Assembly (NCBI RefSeq): GCF_964340395.1 | Contig: NC_135555.1 | Coordinates: 22,721,225-22,785,224, forward strand | DNA length: 64,000 nucleotides | Origin: Glandiceps talaboti | Taxonomy: Eukaryota; Hemichordata; Enteropneusta; Spengelidae | Reading direction: 5' to 3' | Part shown: positions 1 to 11,900 of the stretch, piece by piece | How the letters are laid out: each line of letters starts with the position of its first letter | Position numbering within the stretch: the stretch's first letter is position 1 | Program-made: the position numbers and the translations under genes | The notes under the pieces: model-generated | The model's input: the letters and a program-made list of their open reading frames with translations, nothing else | Told to the model about the DNA's origin: nothing | The model's database searches: none

Positions 1-439
1 CAATGAACTAAATGTTCAGAAAGTCATCTTTGTCTTAGAATGTCGACATCATAATTTTTTCTCCTTCACTTTACAGATATACCCTTGTCCCTTACGACAG
101 TTGGGAAATGGTTGATGTAATTTACAGTGGTAGTTTATATCTGTACATAAAGTTAAATATGACGTGAAAATTACGTCGATGAAACGCATCAAACTCATGA
201 ATTGAAACTTGGTGATATTCATAATGAATTGACCTGTGGATTCTTAAATCGGGTCGACAAAAAGGTCACAACCAAAAACAGGCTGACCCCCCTATCACTT
301 AATTCTAAAACATGATGATCCCCCATATATAATATTTTATCATGACTCAGTGTGGTTTGCTTGACTGTCTTGCAAATACTTTATAAGATCCCAGGATAGC
401 ATTATCATAATTATAATTATTGACTACACAGGGTAAATA

Positions 440-1300
440 TATTCCAAAAGGAGTTTAGTAGCACCTTTGCAGTGAAAGGTAGGGGGAAAGCTTGAGAGGG
501 GAATGTGTACATCTCTTATGGGGGAGGGGTCCTAGGGGGTCTTCCCCTTGAAGCCCAGGAGGTTTTTAACTCTGAAAAGTCAATTTTTAGACTATCAAGA
601 CATTTTCAGAAAATAATTTCCAAGCTTTACAAGACAGCACCAACATGTAAAAAGCAAGTACATAGGGTTGAAATATTTTTGAAAAATACTTTGATAGCAC
701 CTTGACAGTAAGAGGTAGGGGTAAGAGCTTGAGATGGGATATGTCCACCTCATGTGGGGGTGGGGTGTCCTAGGGGGTCTCCCTCAAGAAGCCGTGGAGG
801 ATTTTTACTCTTAAAGCCAATATTTAGGCTATTCAGACCCTTTCAAGCAATAACTTAATTCATGCTTTACAAGACAGCACCATCAAGTATCATTAACTAT
901 TCTTTATAACTTACATAGGGTTAAAATATGTTCTTAAACAGCTAAATGGCATCATTATAGTAACGGTCAGCACATCTAATGGTAGTATCGTTGGTAGGGG
1001 AGATTTGAAGTTTAAGGCAATTTTAGACTACATGTATCTTGGCAAACATTCCACATCTTTACATGTAAAAGACAATGCCATCTCAAATTAGAATAGGGTG
1101 AAAGTATTTAAGGAAAGTTTAATACCATTATGACTGTAAAAAGGTTGTTGGTGCATCTGATTGTTGATTGAATGTATGAATGACCTCTGGGGTGGGGTTT
1201 CCCCCTGGCATATCTGGAGTTTTTTGCTTCTATTTAGGCAATATTTAGATTATTCATAGCCTGTGAGGTAATATTTCCAAGCTTCGAAAAGCTAATGTAA
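440..1300. repeat. Diverged tandem satellite, ~240-bp unit, about 4 copies
   Basis: Successive blocks repeat the same order of landmarks: an 'agtaagaggtaggg' run, 'gtcctagggggtct', 'atttttactctt', 'caatatttaggctattcaga', and 'ctttacaagacagcacca' followed by 'tagggttaaaatat'. Copies start near 460, 700, 945 and 1125 and have diverged, the last two most. The short open frames here are chance products of the repeat. Bases 1-440 and 1300-1720 show no gene, only AT-rich sequence. Confidence 0.7.
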
Positions 1301-2828
1301 ATGTAAGTTTCACATAAAAATGGGCCCATGACATTGTTATAGGGCACCAATATTGCATGTATAGTAAAGTCATCGGTATGTTAGAGAACTTTAGGTGGTC
1401 ATACCTAGTGTATAATAGAAACTGGAATCTGATGAGATGTGGTGATTTGTGGTGTCAATAACATGTAGTTTCCAAAATAGAAAGTGTATTAATCTCTTCT
1501 GACAAGTTCAGAACAATTTAGATTATTAAACTTCTTTTATAAACTGTCTATGAAAATTACCAATTACGAAAATTACGAAACCTTCAAGTTCACTTTTGCC
1601 CCAAGTTACAATACAAGTGAAGCATTGATTGTGGAACAGCCAAGCATTTACATGACATGTTCTGTAACTAGTGTGGTAGCTAGGTAATACATGTATATGT
1701 ATAGGTATATATTGTTTGAACTAATAAGGGACCGGACAGAATTTACGGTAGGGGGTGACTTGGTTTTTTTCATGGCCCCCCCATCCACTGTGACCAAAAT
1801 TTCACAGCCCCCCCCCTTTCAAAAGTATAAAAATTTCATGGCCCCCCCCCCCAAAAAAAAAAGAGAAAAAAAGTGCACAATATCCTGCCCCTTACAATAA
1901 CTAAAAAGAGTACATTTTTTTTTGTTACTGTAGCACAACTGTAATATTTCTTTTGGTACTACTATTATGTTACTATTTCAGCCCAAACAACTTAGTAGTT
2001 GTAGAGGAAGTTTTTTAAAAAACAAAAAAAACAAAACATTTTGACTATACATGTAATCATACACATGTGGTATAATCTTGTTTATTTCCCAACTAGACAC
2101 CATAAGTAGTCATCACTTAATACCAAGACATTTGATGTGGTGGTTTTAACTGTCATTCACTGATACATACACAGAAACACAGACACAGAGTAAACACACA
2201 TTCACATGCGTGATTTGTGAAAAACTGTAGTGGGGACATTTGTGGGGAGTATCTAAGGACATCACATCACCTACATAGTGTATTCAAATATCTATTTATA
2301 CTCATAACACAATAACTATCTAATGTCAGACATTTGTGATGTCATGAAGTGCTAGCAAACTAAGGATTTTATGCACACTGAGGTCTGACAAATATAGCTT
2401 TCACTTTCCTACACTAAATGCATTACCAATACACATGTAAATGTAAGACATTTGTGACTTCATGAAAGTGCAAAGAAATTCAGAATGTTGTGGAATACTT
2501 AGATGTAATCAATATGCTTTCAGTTCCAAAACCATACATATTTAAACCTATAGTGTCAGGCATTTGTGACTTCATGATGGGGACAGCAAATTCAGAATTG
2601 TATTCAATACACTGTACAGTGGATCAGATGAGTATTACTCACAGTTTTCTAAACCATTCACATTAAGCTTGAAGTGCAGTGTCAATGATGAATAGCCTTT
2701 GCAATACAATCCCTTTATTCATAATCTTGAATTTATATAAAGGCAAGTTTCCATGATCCAGCCAGTCTACCTGATCTAGTTTGAACAATAAGGGAACCAT
2801 CCTGGTCTTTTTGATGGCTAGACTCATT

Positions 2829-3484
2829 TTATTCGCTGTCACTCTCACTGTCACTGTCACTAGTACTTGATGTATCGGTGTCACTATCACTACGAATTTC
2901 TTCTAAAACAATATCTCCTTCTTCACTGTCACACAGTTCCTCTTCACTTTCATCACCTGTGTTCTTTTCAATCACTGACTTCTGTTGCTCTCTTGAAGTT
3001 CTTCTTAACACATCACATGTAACAGCTTTCAACTTGTCATCCTTCCTACCATGTATGTATTAGTTGCTGATATTTCAAGTACTTGTCTAATTCAGCAACC
3101 TGAAGAGAGCTTAACTTTCCATGCACAACTAAGTCAAGCCAATTATAGTCCTGGTACGGCTTGATTTTCTTCTCCTTTTTCTGACTTAACCTTGTACGCA
3201 TTCTCATTTCTTGAACATTCTTTAGGTTTTGTAGGTGTTGAACATATGCTTCAATATGTTTGCAATCAACATAAAATAATTTTGAAAATTCTTCCACCTA
3301 TTATTTGGTTGTCCAATTCACCCTTTCTGAATTTCCTTGTGATATTTGACCTGGGTTGCCAGTCATCTGTCTCTCTCTGCTTTCCTTCACTGTCAACAGT
3401 TGGACACTTATGAACTGGAAGATAGAGCATTGGACTGTCCGGGTCTGGTACAGGTTGTGGAATTCTTACCATCTCTGGTGCCAA
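2829..3484 (-). pseudogene. Broken transposon-borne gene with SAP-like segment and acidic Ser/Asp/Glu tail
   Basis: Three minus-strand reading segments run in order and connect through frameshifts: 3484 to about 3297 (starts MAPEMVRIPQPVPDPDSPM, then a basic RKFRKGELDNQII stretch), 3297 to about 3048 (EEFSKLFYVDCKHIEAYVQ, a charged helix, then YNWLDLVVHGKLSSLQVAEL), and about 3045 to 2829 (GRKDDKLKAVTCDVLRR, then an acidic tail ending SDSESDSE). The middle-to-third join needs a one-base shift inside 'LIH-GRKDDK'. The W-LV--GKL--L-V-ELDKYL pattern followed by KDDK resembles SAP-like helix-extended-helix DNA-binding segments. I do not recognise the family. Its position inside a TIR element suggests transposon cargo or an accessory protein. 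It is inactive as read. Confidence 0.5.
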
Positions 3485-3780
3485 CCAGGTATATTGACTA
3501 GAGTATTCATATACCTCTCCATTTCTTTAGTGCAAAGTCACTGTTAACACCACGCAGACATCTAAATGCTTTACAATATTTAGTACAGATAGATGCATTT
3601 GGTGATGCTGAGGAGGGAAATAGTTTAATTTCACTGGTTTTAGATAGAAAGAAAGACAAGTCTTGCCTCACATCTTCAGACTCTAGTGAGTCTGAGAGTG
3701 AAAGTCAAGAATAGTGTCAAGGAAAGAAATAAAACACCTATCTAAATTAATCTGGCCAGACGTTTTTGTATTTACATTTT

Positions 3781-3906
3781 TCACCAAAAGGTCAGTTTTT
3801 AATCACATAAATTACAGGTCCTATGCTAGTTTATTACCATATATATATATATGGTAATATACTAGCATAGGACCTGTAATTTATGTGATTAAAAACTGAC
3901 CTTTTG

Positions 3907-3909
<3 letters not shown>
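3781..3909. repeat. Near-perfect palindrome, ~62-bp arms, (AT)n loop
   Basis: The left arm (3781-3842) starts tcaccaaaaggtcag. The right arm (3848-3909) is its reverse complement with one mismatch ('agtttatta' versus 'agtatatta'). The centre is a short (AT)n run and the right arm abuts a long (TA)n array. The near-perfect arms imply a young hairpin element or a recent inverted duplication. Confidence 0.85.
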
Positions 3910-3999
<90 letters not shown>

Positions 4000-4091
4000 C
4001 ACACTGAACCTGTTTCCACAGTGCTAAAATGTATGTATGTATGTATGTATGTATGTATGTATACATATTTGTGTGTGTGTGTGTGTGTGTG
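3910..4091. repeat. Microsatellites (TA)n, (TATG)n, (GT)n
   Basis: (TA)n fills about 3910-3997, (ATGT)n about 4028-4061 and (GT)n about 4071-4091. Repetitive reading frames such as poly-IY here are not genes. Confidence 0.95.
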
Positions 4092-4439
4092 AACAACTTG
4101 GAGTATATAAGAGTAATTCAGGGTGTATCAAATTAATCTTGAGTAGTGTTTTTATCCTTCACTAAATAGGTACATACAAACGTACACACTTCCATTTTAA
4201 TACATAAATGAAAGTGTAGACATTCAATATTAAAGGCGATATCAAGTGCTATCTCATGCAATGCTAAATTTTCTAATATATTAATTTTTTTCAATGACAA
4301 AATATTTCGCGGCCCCCCCTTTCAAACCATGAGAATTTCCATGGCCCCCCCTTCAAGCCTCCCATTTTTTTCATGCCCCCCCCCCCCAATTTCTCCCCAG
4401 GCCCCCCCCCCCCTGCCGTAAATTCTGTCCGGTCCCTAA

Positions 4440-5030
4440 GTAATATTAAAGAATTCATGTAAGAAACAGGGACAAGTTGAACAAATATTTACATGTACCA
4501 CATTTCAGATAAGGCTATATGCCATTGTAGAAAAGGATTTTTTTCTTCTATCACATTCCAAAACACAATGACCCCCCCCCCATCCACAATTTCCAAAACA
4601 GCATGACCCCTACTGCTAATTTCAAAAACAGGGTGACCCCCTACAAATCCACCCCACCCCCAGGCCAAAGAAACTGACTGGTCCCCTATAGCAACACAAC
4701 CGCCGTTTATACTTCCTCAACTCCATTGCAGCGTATGCATGCAAACACATATGAATCAAACGATTCGAATTGCGACCTCTATCCTACAGGTCCCCATTTA
4801 TACAACTGGGTTGACTCAGGCACAATCTAGAACTTACCCAAGGAGTTTAGCCATTCAGAAACAAACAGCAGCGATGAGGCTCAAACCTGTAACTTGTAGA
4901 TTCAAAACCACTCGGCGACCCACATGACATTTTCCTGTCTTCAACTGGAAATGTGTCACGAATATCGTATCTACATGTGCGCCTAAATTTGATTAAATTT
5001 TGTACAATAACGGTTCATCATTATTCTCTC
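4440..5030. other. No gene seen; C-rich degenerate repeat
   Basis: Around 4565-4690 there are C-rich runs ('atgacccccccc') ending 'gactggtccccta', reminiscent of the ends of the 1.7-4.4-kb element. This is possibly a decayed relative. Nothing else is supported. Confidence 0.4.
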
Positions 5031-5031
5031 T

Positions 5032-6279
5032 TTAGGGATATCACTTGTGACGAAAGTGACAAGTTTACTCATTTGTACGGAGTAGCCACCAACATATTTA
5101 CAGTATCCATATTTATGACATACATTTCTGGTGAGAAAACATTAGGTGATATAATCTATGACGAAAACTTACAATTGAGTTGGTGACCTGTGACCTTATG
5201 ACATCATCAACATTTCATGAATATTGAATTTCATTTTCAAGATATGTGAAATGACAAATATGTATTTCGTTTCTTTTTTTGGAAAAACAGGTTGACTACA
5301 CTGTCAGAGTTCGGTTGGCCATTCCAATTCGGTTGGCCATACCAATTTTGAAGTCCCTTCCCAGAGAAGCCAGGTCTTTTCAAACTGTAAGTTGAGTTAT
5401 ACAGAGCAGTCTGCACATTGTGTTCGCGTCTTCTTCACATAATTGTGTTCAACCTCTTTCAAATTCACATCTCATCAAAGAGGGTGTTGTCACCAACAGT
5501 ATCTTGTCTCTTGGCCTGAGCACAAAACAAAATTAAATGTCCACCTGACTATCCTATTTTTTGAACTCATGTTTATCGGAAACGAACTTGTGTGTTGTTT
5601 TTGCCCAATTCAGCAAACAATTAATTCGGGTTTTGTTTGTAAATTATTGGTAAAATTGAGACATTTGGTTTATAAAATATCCGAAAGCGACCTTTCTATT
5701 TAAAAATGACGCCTAAATCATGATTAGCAATTGCGTATCTGTAAGTTGAGAACTACTGTATATATCAAATATTAACAGAAAAAAAGTGGGAAATACAGAA
5801 GAAAGACACGGTACCGTTTGAAGATTTGGTTGAACAACATTTGTGTATTCACGATTTACAGGTTGATGGTGTCAAATTGACGCTATGTGATTTTGGATTT
5901 TCTGGTTGCATTGGATAAACCGATAATATTGGTAATGGAACAATGCAATACGTGGCGCCTGAAGCAGTCCTGATAATGTGTGAAACTTTACAGCCATCGC
6001 TTGACATATGGTCGATAGCAGCAACTATTATAGAAATGTTTATAGTAGACCTGCCATGGCCACAAATTAAAGATGGCGATGATATTGAAGTCATATTTGA
6101 CCATTTTACTCAAGAAATATTTTAATGTACACCTCACTGGATTCAACCAAATTGATGGTTATACCTTGGTCGAGATACTAGAGTCATGTTTATATACCCC
6201 TAACATGAGAGCAGGTCTGGGAGAATTAATTCAGAAGTTTGAAAAGTTAATTGTCGAGTATGAGGATGAACAAGATTAA
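5032..6279 (+). pseudogene. Protein kinase domain pseudogene
   Basis: The segment 5825-6120 reads as the C-lobe of a protein kinase: LCDFGFSG (DFG motif and activation segment), an in-frame TAA, then GTMQYVAPEA (APE motif) and DIWSIAATIIEMF (subdomain IX). A frameshift near 6120 leads into LVEILESCLYTPNMRAGLGEL, which fits the R-containing end of the domain. Upstream, 5032-5185 (FTHLYGVATN, SIFMTYISGEKTLGDII) looks like the N-lobe/hinge side, separated by ~640 bp that could be an old intron. The HRD catalytic loop is reduced to 'IHDLQ'. With a stop, a frameshift and a missing catalytic loop it cannot be an active kinase. The subfamily is not determined. Confidence 0.65.
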
Positions 6280-6437
6280 CAGAATTATTTGTGTTTAAAT
6301 TTTGAGACTTTATTGTAGTTAAAGTAATAAAGATTAACTTTTAACGTTTTTATTGTAATTTTGATGGACTGTGGATCAATTCTTGTCATGTCAAGAAACT
6401 GGTTTAATACCATTGATGATGTTTCATAAAATCACCA

Positions 6438-6438
<1 letters not shown>

Positions 6439-6496
<58 letters not shown>

Positions 6497-6555
6497 ATGG
6501 ATGGATGGATGACTGCAAGATGGATGCATGGATGCATGGATAAACGCATGCATGC
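6439..6555. repeat. (GT)n microsatellite followed by (GGAT)n/(GCAT)n
   Basis: A run of about 27 GT units at 6440-6494 is followed by ggatggatggatg and imperfect atgcatgg units. Bases 6560-6920 downstream contain no feature I can support. Confidence 0.9.
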
Positions 6556-6924
6556 ATTGATTACGGACTAGCAGTTTTCCATAAGGACCAGCAGCATTAT
6601 GCTACCTGTCGGTCTTTATGACCAGTAGTCATTTTCCTTTAATTTCACACACTGACTGGAAATGGAGCTTGATATGTAGACTTAGATAGAAGGATAGCTG
6701 ACTTAGGGATTCTCTTTTAACCTGAGATAGAATTTGACTACCTAGGCACATCATCTTGGGTTGATGCCACAACTTCTGCTTCATATATGATTCACGCATT
6801 AATCTTGGTGCCAGTGAGAATAAGTCAACGTTCTTGTTCTATTTTGACTCTCGAGTAAGATATAAAATGCTATGACAGGTACTTACAATTGAGTAGTAGA
6901 GGGGAAGTCAAATTGTGATTATAA

Positions 6925-7586
6925 ATAGTAGTAGTAATAATAATAATAATAGTTTTTTATTCACCAATATAATAAAAATTACTTAAAATTAAAATAGATA
7001 CATATACAGAATACATGGCAGAATGGATCAAGAAATAGCAAAGCTAGTCAAACTTGTATCCCCTTAGTGACTAACAAGCATACTCTTACTTTTAGGTGTA
7101 TATATACAACATTACAGATTGCTATAAGAACTATCACAAATAAGAAACATTTAAAAAAAGACAAAGCACAACAAACAACAATGGAACAGTAAAATTGATA
7201 CACATACAATTTCCACTATCAATTTACGAAAAGTTGTATATGACATTACAGTTATACATATTCTGAGAATACATGTAACAGCTTTTTAACTGTCTTTTTA
7301 AAAAATTTATGCATGAACCAATAGACTGAATCTCAACAGGCAGATTATTCCAGGCTTTGACGCCAGAGTATGAAATGGAAGATTGACCAAATGTTGTATG
7401 ATTATATTCTAGAAAATGTTTATGACTATGTCTTTGTTTTGTATCATAGGGATGATCTATAAGAGTAAAGTAATCTGTAATAGAGTGTGCAGACTTGTGA
7501 TACATCAGATTATGTATAAAAGAGCTAACTTTAAATCTGTAAAGTTTGAAAATATTAAGGATTAGTGGAATAGGTATTTTCAACAT
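6925..7586 (-). mobile_element. 5'-truncated LINE, 3' end of ORF2
   Basis: The minus strand encodes 120 residues, including SSFIHNLMYHKSAHSITDYF, then HPYDTKQRHSHKHFLEYNHT and TTFGQSSISYSGVKAWNNLP. The motif order (DTKQRHSHK..., TTFG-SSISY-G-KAWN-LP, then a basic helix) is characteristic of the extreme C-terminus of CR1/Jockey-group LINE reverse transcriptases. Minus-strand 3' sequence runs to a short (ATT)n tail at about 6935-6950. The 5' end is cut at ~7586, where a MITE copy begins. It is a dead fragment. Confidence 0.75.
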
Positions 7587-8107
7587 TTGCTATGGTGGTG
7601 CTCTACTTCCTGTCTGTGTGTATCTTGGGGGTATACATGGTATAGGTTACTTGTTGCTTTCCTCAATGTCTGAACAATATGAAAAATATCCCTGATTTAC
7701 ACTTCTATAGTCGATTTTCCGGTTCCAAGATGCATTGCACGAGAGGACGTCGCTTATGTTGTTAGATTTAGTCTTTATTACATTTGAAATAACATTTTCA
7801 TCAGGAAATGATGGTAAGACATGTTGACCTCTTTAATTATGGGTGATTTTACAGAACAAAGACTGAATGCCATTGATGACAGAGTTGGATTTTACTGGAA
7901 AACCCAGGGTATGGTCAGGTGACAATCATCCCCCTCATTAGCGCGTGCAAACCCCACCTGTGCATACAGAATACATGGCATTGTATAGAGAGACGCGCAA
8001 TGAATCTTGGAACTGGTAACAGGTCCATTGGATGATAACCCCAATTTGAGTGAGGGCGCTGTATTTTCAATTTCCTGTTTGCAGTCTGGAATGGCCTATT
8101 GAGATTG
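7586..8107. mobile_element. MITE family B copy, split and rearranged
   Basis: 7586-7712 matches the left part of the element at 9395-9664 (tgctatggtggtgctctacttcc to ccctgatttacacttcta). 8018-8107 matches its right end (ccccaatttgagtgagggcg to tctggaatggcctatt). About 300 bp of unrelated sequence lies between them. Confidence 0.65.
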
Positions 8108-8219
8108 CATGTACCACTGATGTTAGTGAGTAGTGTGCAAAAAATCAAAGAAGTTAAAAGTACTTCTGAGAATGTTGAACCACAGCATACAAAAAATAAA
8201 ACAAAAAAAGAAAACCGAC

Positions 8220-8740
8220 ATTTGTTATACAAATGAGTTTATTGAATATTTCAGTGACAAGAAACAGACAAATTTTGAAATATACACAGTATTATATCAT
8301 TCAACCTTTTCATAAATTTATTACATTGTCTTTAATATATGTCTAAAAAACAGCTAAACCACCAAAAACACACAATATTTTCTTCCATAGTGTCAGTTTC
8401 ATGGTATGATATATTTCGGATGAATGAGTCAACTGATGGGATATATAGCATGTGTTGTCTATTAATAACACATAGAGTAGTAGCACATTAAAATACAAAC
8501 ATTTGATCTGGTTCAAAGCCACTGAAATTATGAAACAAACAAAATAAAAAGTCCTGTTCAATTTTTTCTTCTTATATATACATACAGTCTTCAAAAAATA
8601 TCCTGCACAATGGTCTTTGCATATCAATTTATGGACGATTTGATAATTTGTAAATGTGTGATTATATGGATGGACTTTTCGACAACCTGGTAATACACAT
8701 TTTTTGTGATAATTCAGAAAGTACTTTTTTCTTTTCTGGT
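8220..8740 (-). other. Probable 3' UTR of the EF-hand gene
   Basis: This AT-rich sequence follows the TAA stop at 8741-8743. A polyadenylation-type AATAAA (minus strand) lies near 8237-8242. A minus-strand open frame across 8343-8756 overlaps the last exon in another frame and has no recognisable features. UTR extent is inferred. Confidence 0.4.
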
Positions 8741-8992
8741 TTATGGTTTTCTCCACTCCAACTTAGCTAACGGATAAATAGCATCACAGAAAGCGATGTA
8801 ATTAACGTCGTCTTTGTCGCCGATTTTGACATGGAACTGTTCATATAGAAGTTGGAATTCTCTTTCGCTGACTAAACTGTTGAGCTCCAGTTCACTGAGG
8901 ACACGTCTGAATTGGGATCTAGAGACTGTGCCGTTATGTACACGGTCATAATCTTCAAACAGTGGGAACAACTGCATACTCCTTGTACGAAC
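8741..8992 (-). CDS. EF-hand gene exon 14 (terminal)
   Basis: The acceptor 'ttggtag' is followed by VRTRSMQLFPLFEDYDRVHN, an EF-like hand ending GTVSRSQF, then a second helix-loop-helix (KIGDKDDVNYIAFCDAIYPL) and a TAA stop. It joins exon 13 in phase 0. Confidence 0.85.
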   Translation of the reverse strand, partial: VRTRSMQLFPLFEDYDRVHNGTVSRSQFRRVLSELELNSLVSEREFQLLYEQFHVKIGDKDDVNYIAFCDAIYPLAKLEWRKP

Positions 8993-11900
8993 CTACCAAA
9001 TATACAAAACAAAGGATTGATTTTAGATGCATGTAGGCTGAGCAAGATAATTAATAAAATATGCTCTGCACTTTGATATATTTTCTATTATATCATACAG
9101 GAGCCAAGATATGGGATATATACTCTGGTCGTTCTACATCACGAGAATGCATGTCTATGTCACTAGTTCTGCTGTGTTCAAAATATGAGTCAAAAAGTTC
9201 AAAATTGCTTTCCTAATTGATTGTGTCAGATGTAGGTATCATGTGTCGACAGAACAAAAAAAGAATAAATGACAATAAAAGTAGGTGGTAAATAACGAAA
9301 TTTTGCCCAGTTCCCTACATCAGATTTTAATGAGATTGATTTGCACCCAGACTGCAGCTGTACTAGGCAAATGAGATAACCACTCCCCAACTGATAATAC
9401 GCCTTTCCAAAAATTTGCCATGGTGTGCTCTACTTCCTGTGTGTGTACCTTGGGGGTATACATGGTATAGGTTACTCGGTTAATCATAGAGCACTGCTGC
9501 TTTCCTTGATGTCTGAACAATATGAAAAAATCCCTGATTTACATTTCTACAGAATACCAAGGGATAAAGTTCTTAAGAACTAGTACTATGAGGTGATGAT
9601 ACGCTCAATATGAGCGAGGGCGCTGTATTATCTATTTCCTGTTTGCAATCTGGAATGGCCTATTAACCATTAATTAAATTGATTACATACCCTATTAGCT
9701 AATCTTTCCAGTGTCTGCTGCAAGCACATTTTTTCTTCCGGAGGGAGTACATTCTGTTCCACTTCTACGGGTACATTTTATTGTTGTGGTGTTAACAACG
9801 GTGCCTTCTCTAAATTCTTCACGGTAAAGATGCCTTCGATTCTATCTCATCATTGAATTTCAAGTATTCCACATAGTTGGGATCTACTGGAGACTGGAAA
9901 CTGAAGGAGTAGAGATGAATAGCGATTAATTGTCAGTATTGTAACTTATTGCATTAAGAATTTACCATGCTTGGGGTTATGGTGGCTGAGTGGTTAAACC
10001 ACTTGCCTCTTATCACTGCGGCCGGGGTTCGATCCCATTCAGGGTTTGATTAAATTTACCACACTGTAAGAAGAGTGTCGTTCAGTTTGACTCTACCGAA
10101 CAACGCAGGCTTTCCTCAGGTACTCTGGTTTACTCCTACATTAACACTGAACCCATGAGGGATGGCCCTCACTGGACTTCTTGGGAGACAAGTGTTTATA
10201 TACTTAGATGTTTATGATATCGATGGTCTATCTATTCACTACTTGAAGGTCCTTAATGATTTCAATGATGAACGTTTCAATGATGTTCGTGTTACGTACG
10301 ACTGTGCATTCGTCACTATTTTAGATGTCTTAGTTTGTTGTCTTGACCAATCAGATCTCTTGATTTGCACCATCAATATACTGGTATAATATAATGCCAT
10401 TTACTAGTATTTCATTTTGCCAGCCATCGACAAAATCAGAGAATGTTGAAGGTATAGTTGAAATGAAGTTGAAACGTGAATTTTTATAAAGGAGGGCACT
10501 CTGATGAGCAATATTCACATGAAGTTTGTTGTTCATAACCTCACTGGATCAACTGTAGCAATGTTAGTCTATGTATAAGGTACCCAGTGACGGCGCACCC
10601 TCACTTATCTATAGTGTAGTTGGAGTTAAACATTGAGCATACTTACGCTTGTTCAAGAATGGCGACCTCTGACCCTTTTAAACCAAGATTGGCAGGATCC
10701 AAAGCACGACGGAATGTCTCCTTCTTCATGCGTCCTGTACGAAGTTTGTCGTAATCACGTAGGAATTCCAAAATACGAATCCTCTCTTTCATCACCTGAG
10801 AAAATAAGAACAGATGTTTGAATTTTCAGAAATCATTTCAAATGATAGACTTGAATTATTTTAAATATCCAAGTTCAATCATAATATACATAACAACTGC
10901 CGACATCAGACCGTGGACAAACGGAAACTGTTACAAACAGGGAAAGTAAACAAATGAATTGGATTAATAATACTTGGCACAGCGTGTTGGAACAGCAGAG
11001 ACTTGTATTACATTTCATGGTTTAATAAGAACAGTTTTATGGCCTCTTTATGTGTATGTGATTTGTTTGTGAACATAAACTATTGCCAGTTATGTGACAT
11101 GGCCATAAAATTGTATTTATTGGTTAGAATTTTGAGATTGATTAACAAAGACATGATGTTAATGACTGTGTGGGTGGCTGTGAATGAATTTTAAATTTCA
11201 TCTCATGCATCTCAGGACTTCTAGAGTAACAACTTTGACATACTGTGAGTGGAGGTGTAAATGGTAAAGATACTGTATAGGAACTAGACTGAGTGGAGGT
11301 GTAAATGGTAACGATACTGTATAGGAACTAGACTGAGTGGAGGTGTAAATGGTAATGATACTGTATAGGAACTAGATTATGTGAGTGGAGGTGTAAATGG
11401 TAACGATACTGTATAGGAACTAGACTGTGAGTGGAGGTGTAAATGGTAACGATACTGTATAGGAACTAGACTGAGTGGAGGTGTAAATGGTAAAGATACC
11501 GTATAGGAACTAGATTATGTGAGTGGAGGTGTAAATGGTAACGATATTGTATAGGAACTAGACTGAGTGGAGGTGTAAATTGTAATGATACTGTATAGGA
11601 ACTATACTGTGAGTGGAGGTGTAAATGGTAACAATACTGTATAGGAACTAGACTGTGAGTGGAGGTGTAAATGGTAACGATACTGTATAGGAACTAGACT
11701 GAGTGGAGGTGTAAATGGTAAAGATACCGTATAGGAACTAGATTATGTGAGTGGAGGTGTAAATGGTAACGATATTGTATAGGAACTAGACTGAGTGGAG
11801 GTGTAAATTGTAATGATACTGTATAGGAACTAGACTGTGAGTGGAGGTGTAAATGGAAACAATACTGTATAGGAACTAGACTAGTGAGTGGAGGTGTAAA

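Larger units (their letters stand above)
1728..4436. mobile_element. 2.7-kb TIR DNA transposon, TAA target duplication (PIF/Harbinger-like)
   Basis: The left end begins GGGACCGGACAGAATTTACG and the right end carries its reverse complement. About 28 bp pair with one mismatch. The element is flanked on both sides by TAA (1725-1727 and 4437-4439). A 3-bp TAA duplication with GGG-starting termini is typical of PIF/Harbinger elements, but no transposase is recognisable, so the superfamily is inference. Subterminal regions on both sides are C-rich ('catggccccccc'). The interior holds a broken minus-strand gene, a long palindrome and a (TA)n array. The element is probably non-autonomous. Confidence 0.75.

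Noticed and set aside
3834-4096. Reading frames of repeated Ile-Tyr
   Set aside because: They are translations of the (TA)n array and palindrome.
8343-8756. 137-codon minus-strand frame
   Set aside because: It overlaps the last EF-hand exon in another frame and lies mostly in the probable 3' UTR; no domain seen.
9973-10050. Functional tRNA gene (A and B boxes present)
   Set aside because: No acceptor-stem pairing, and a shared non-tRNA body shows it is a SINE head.
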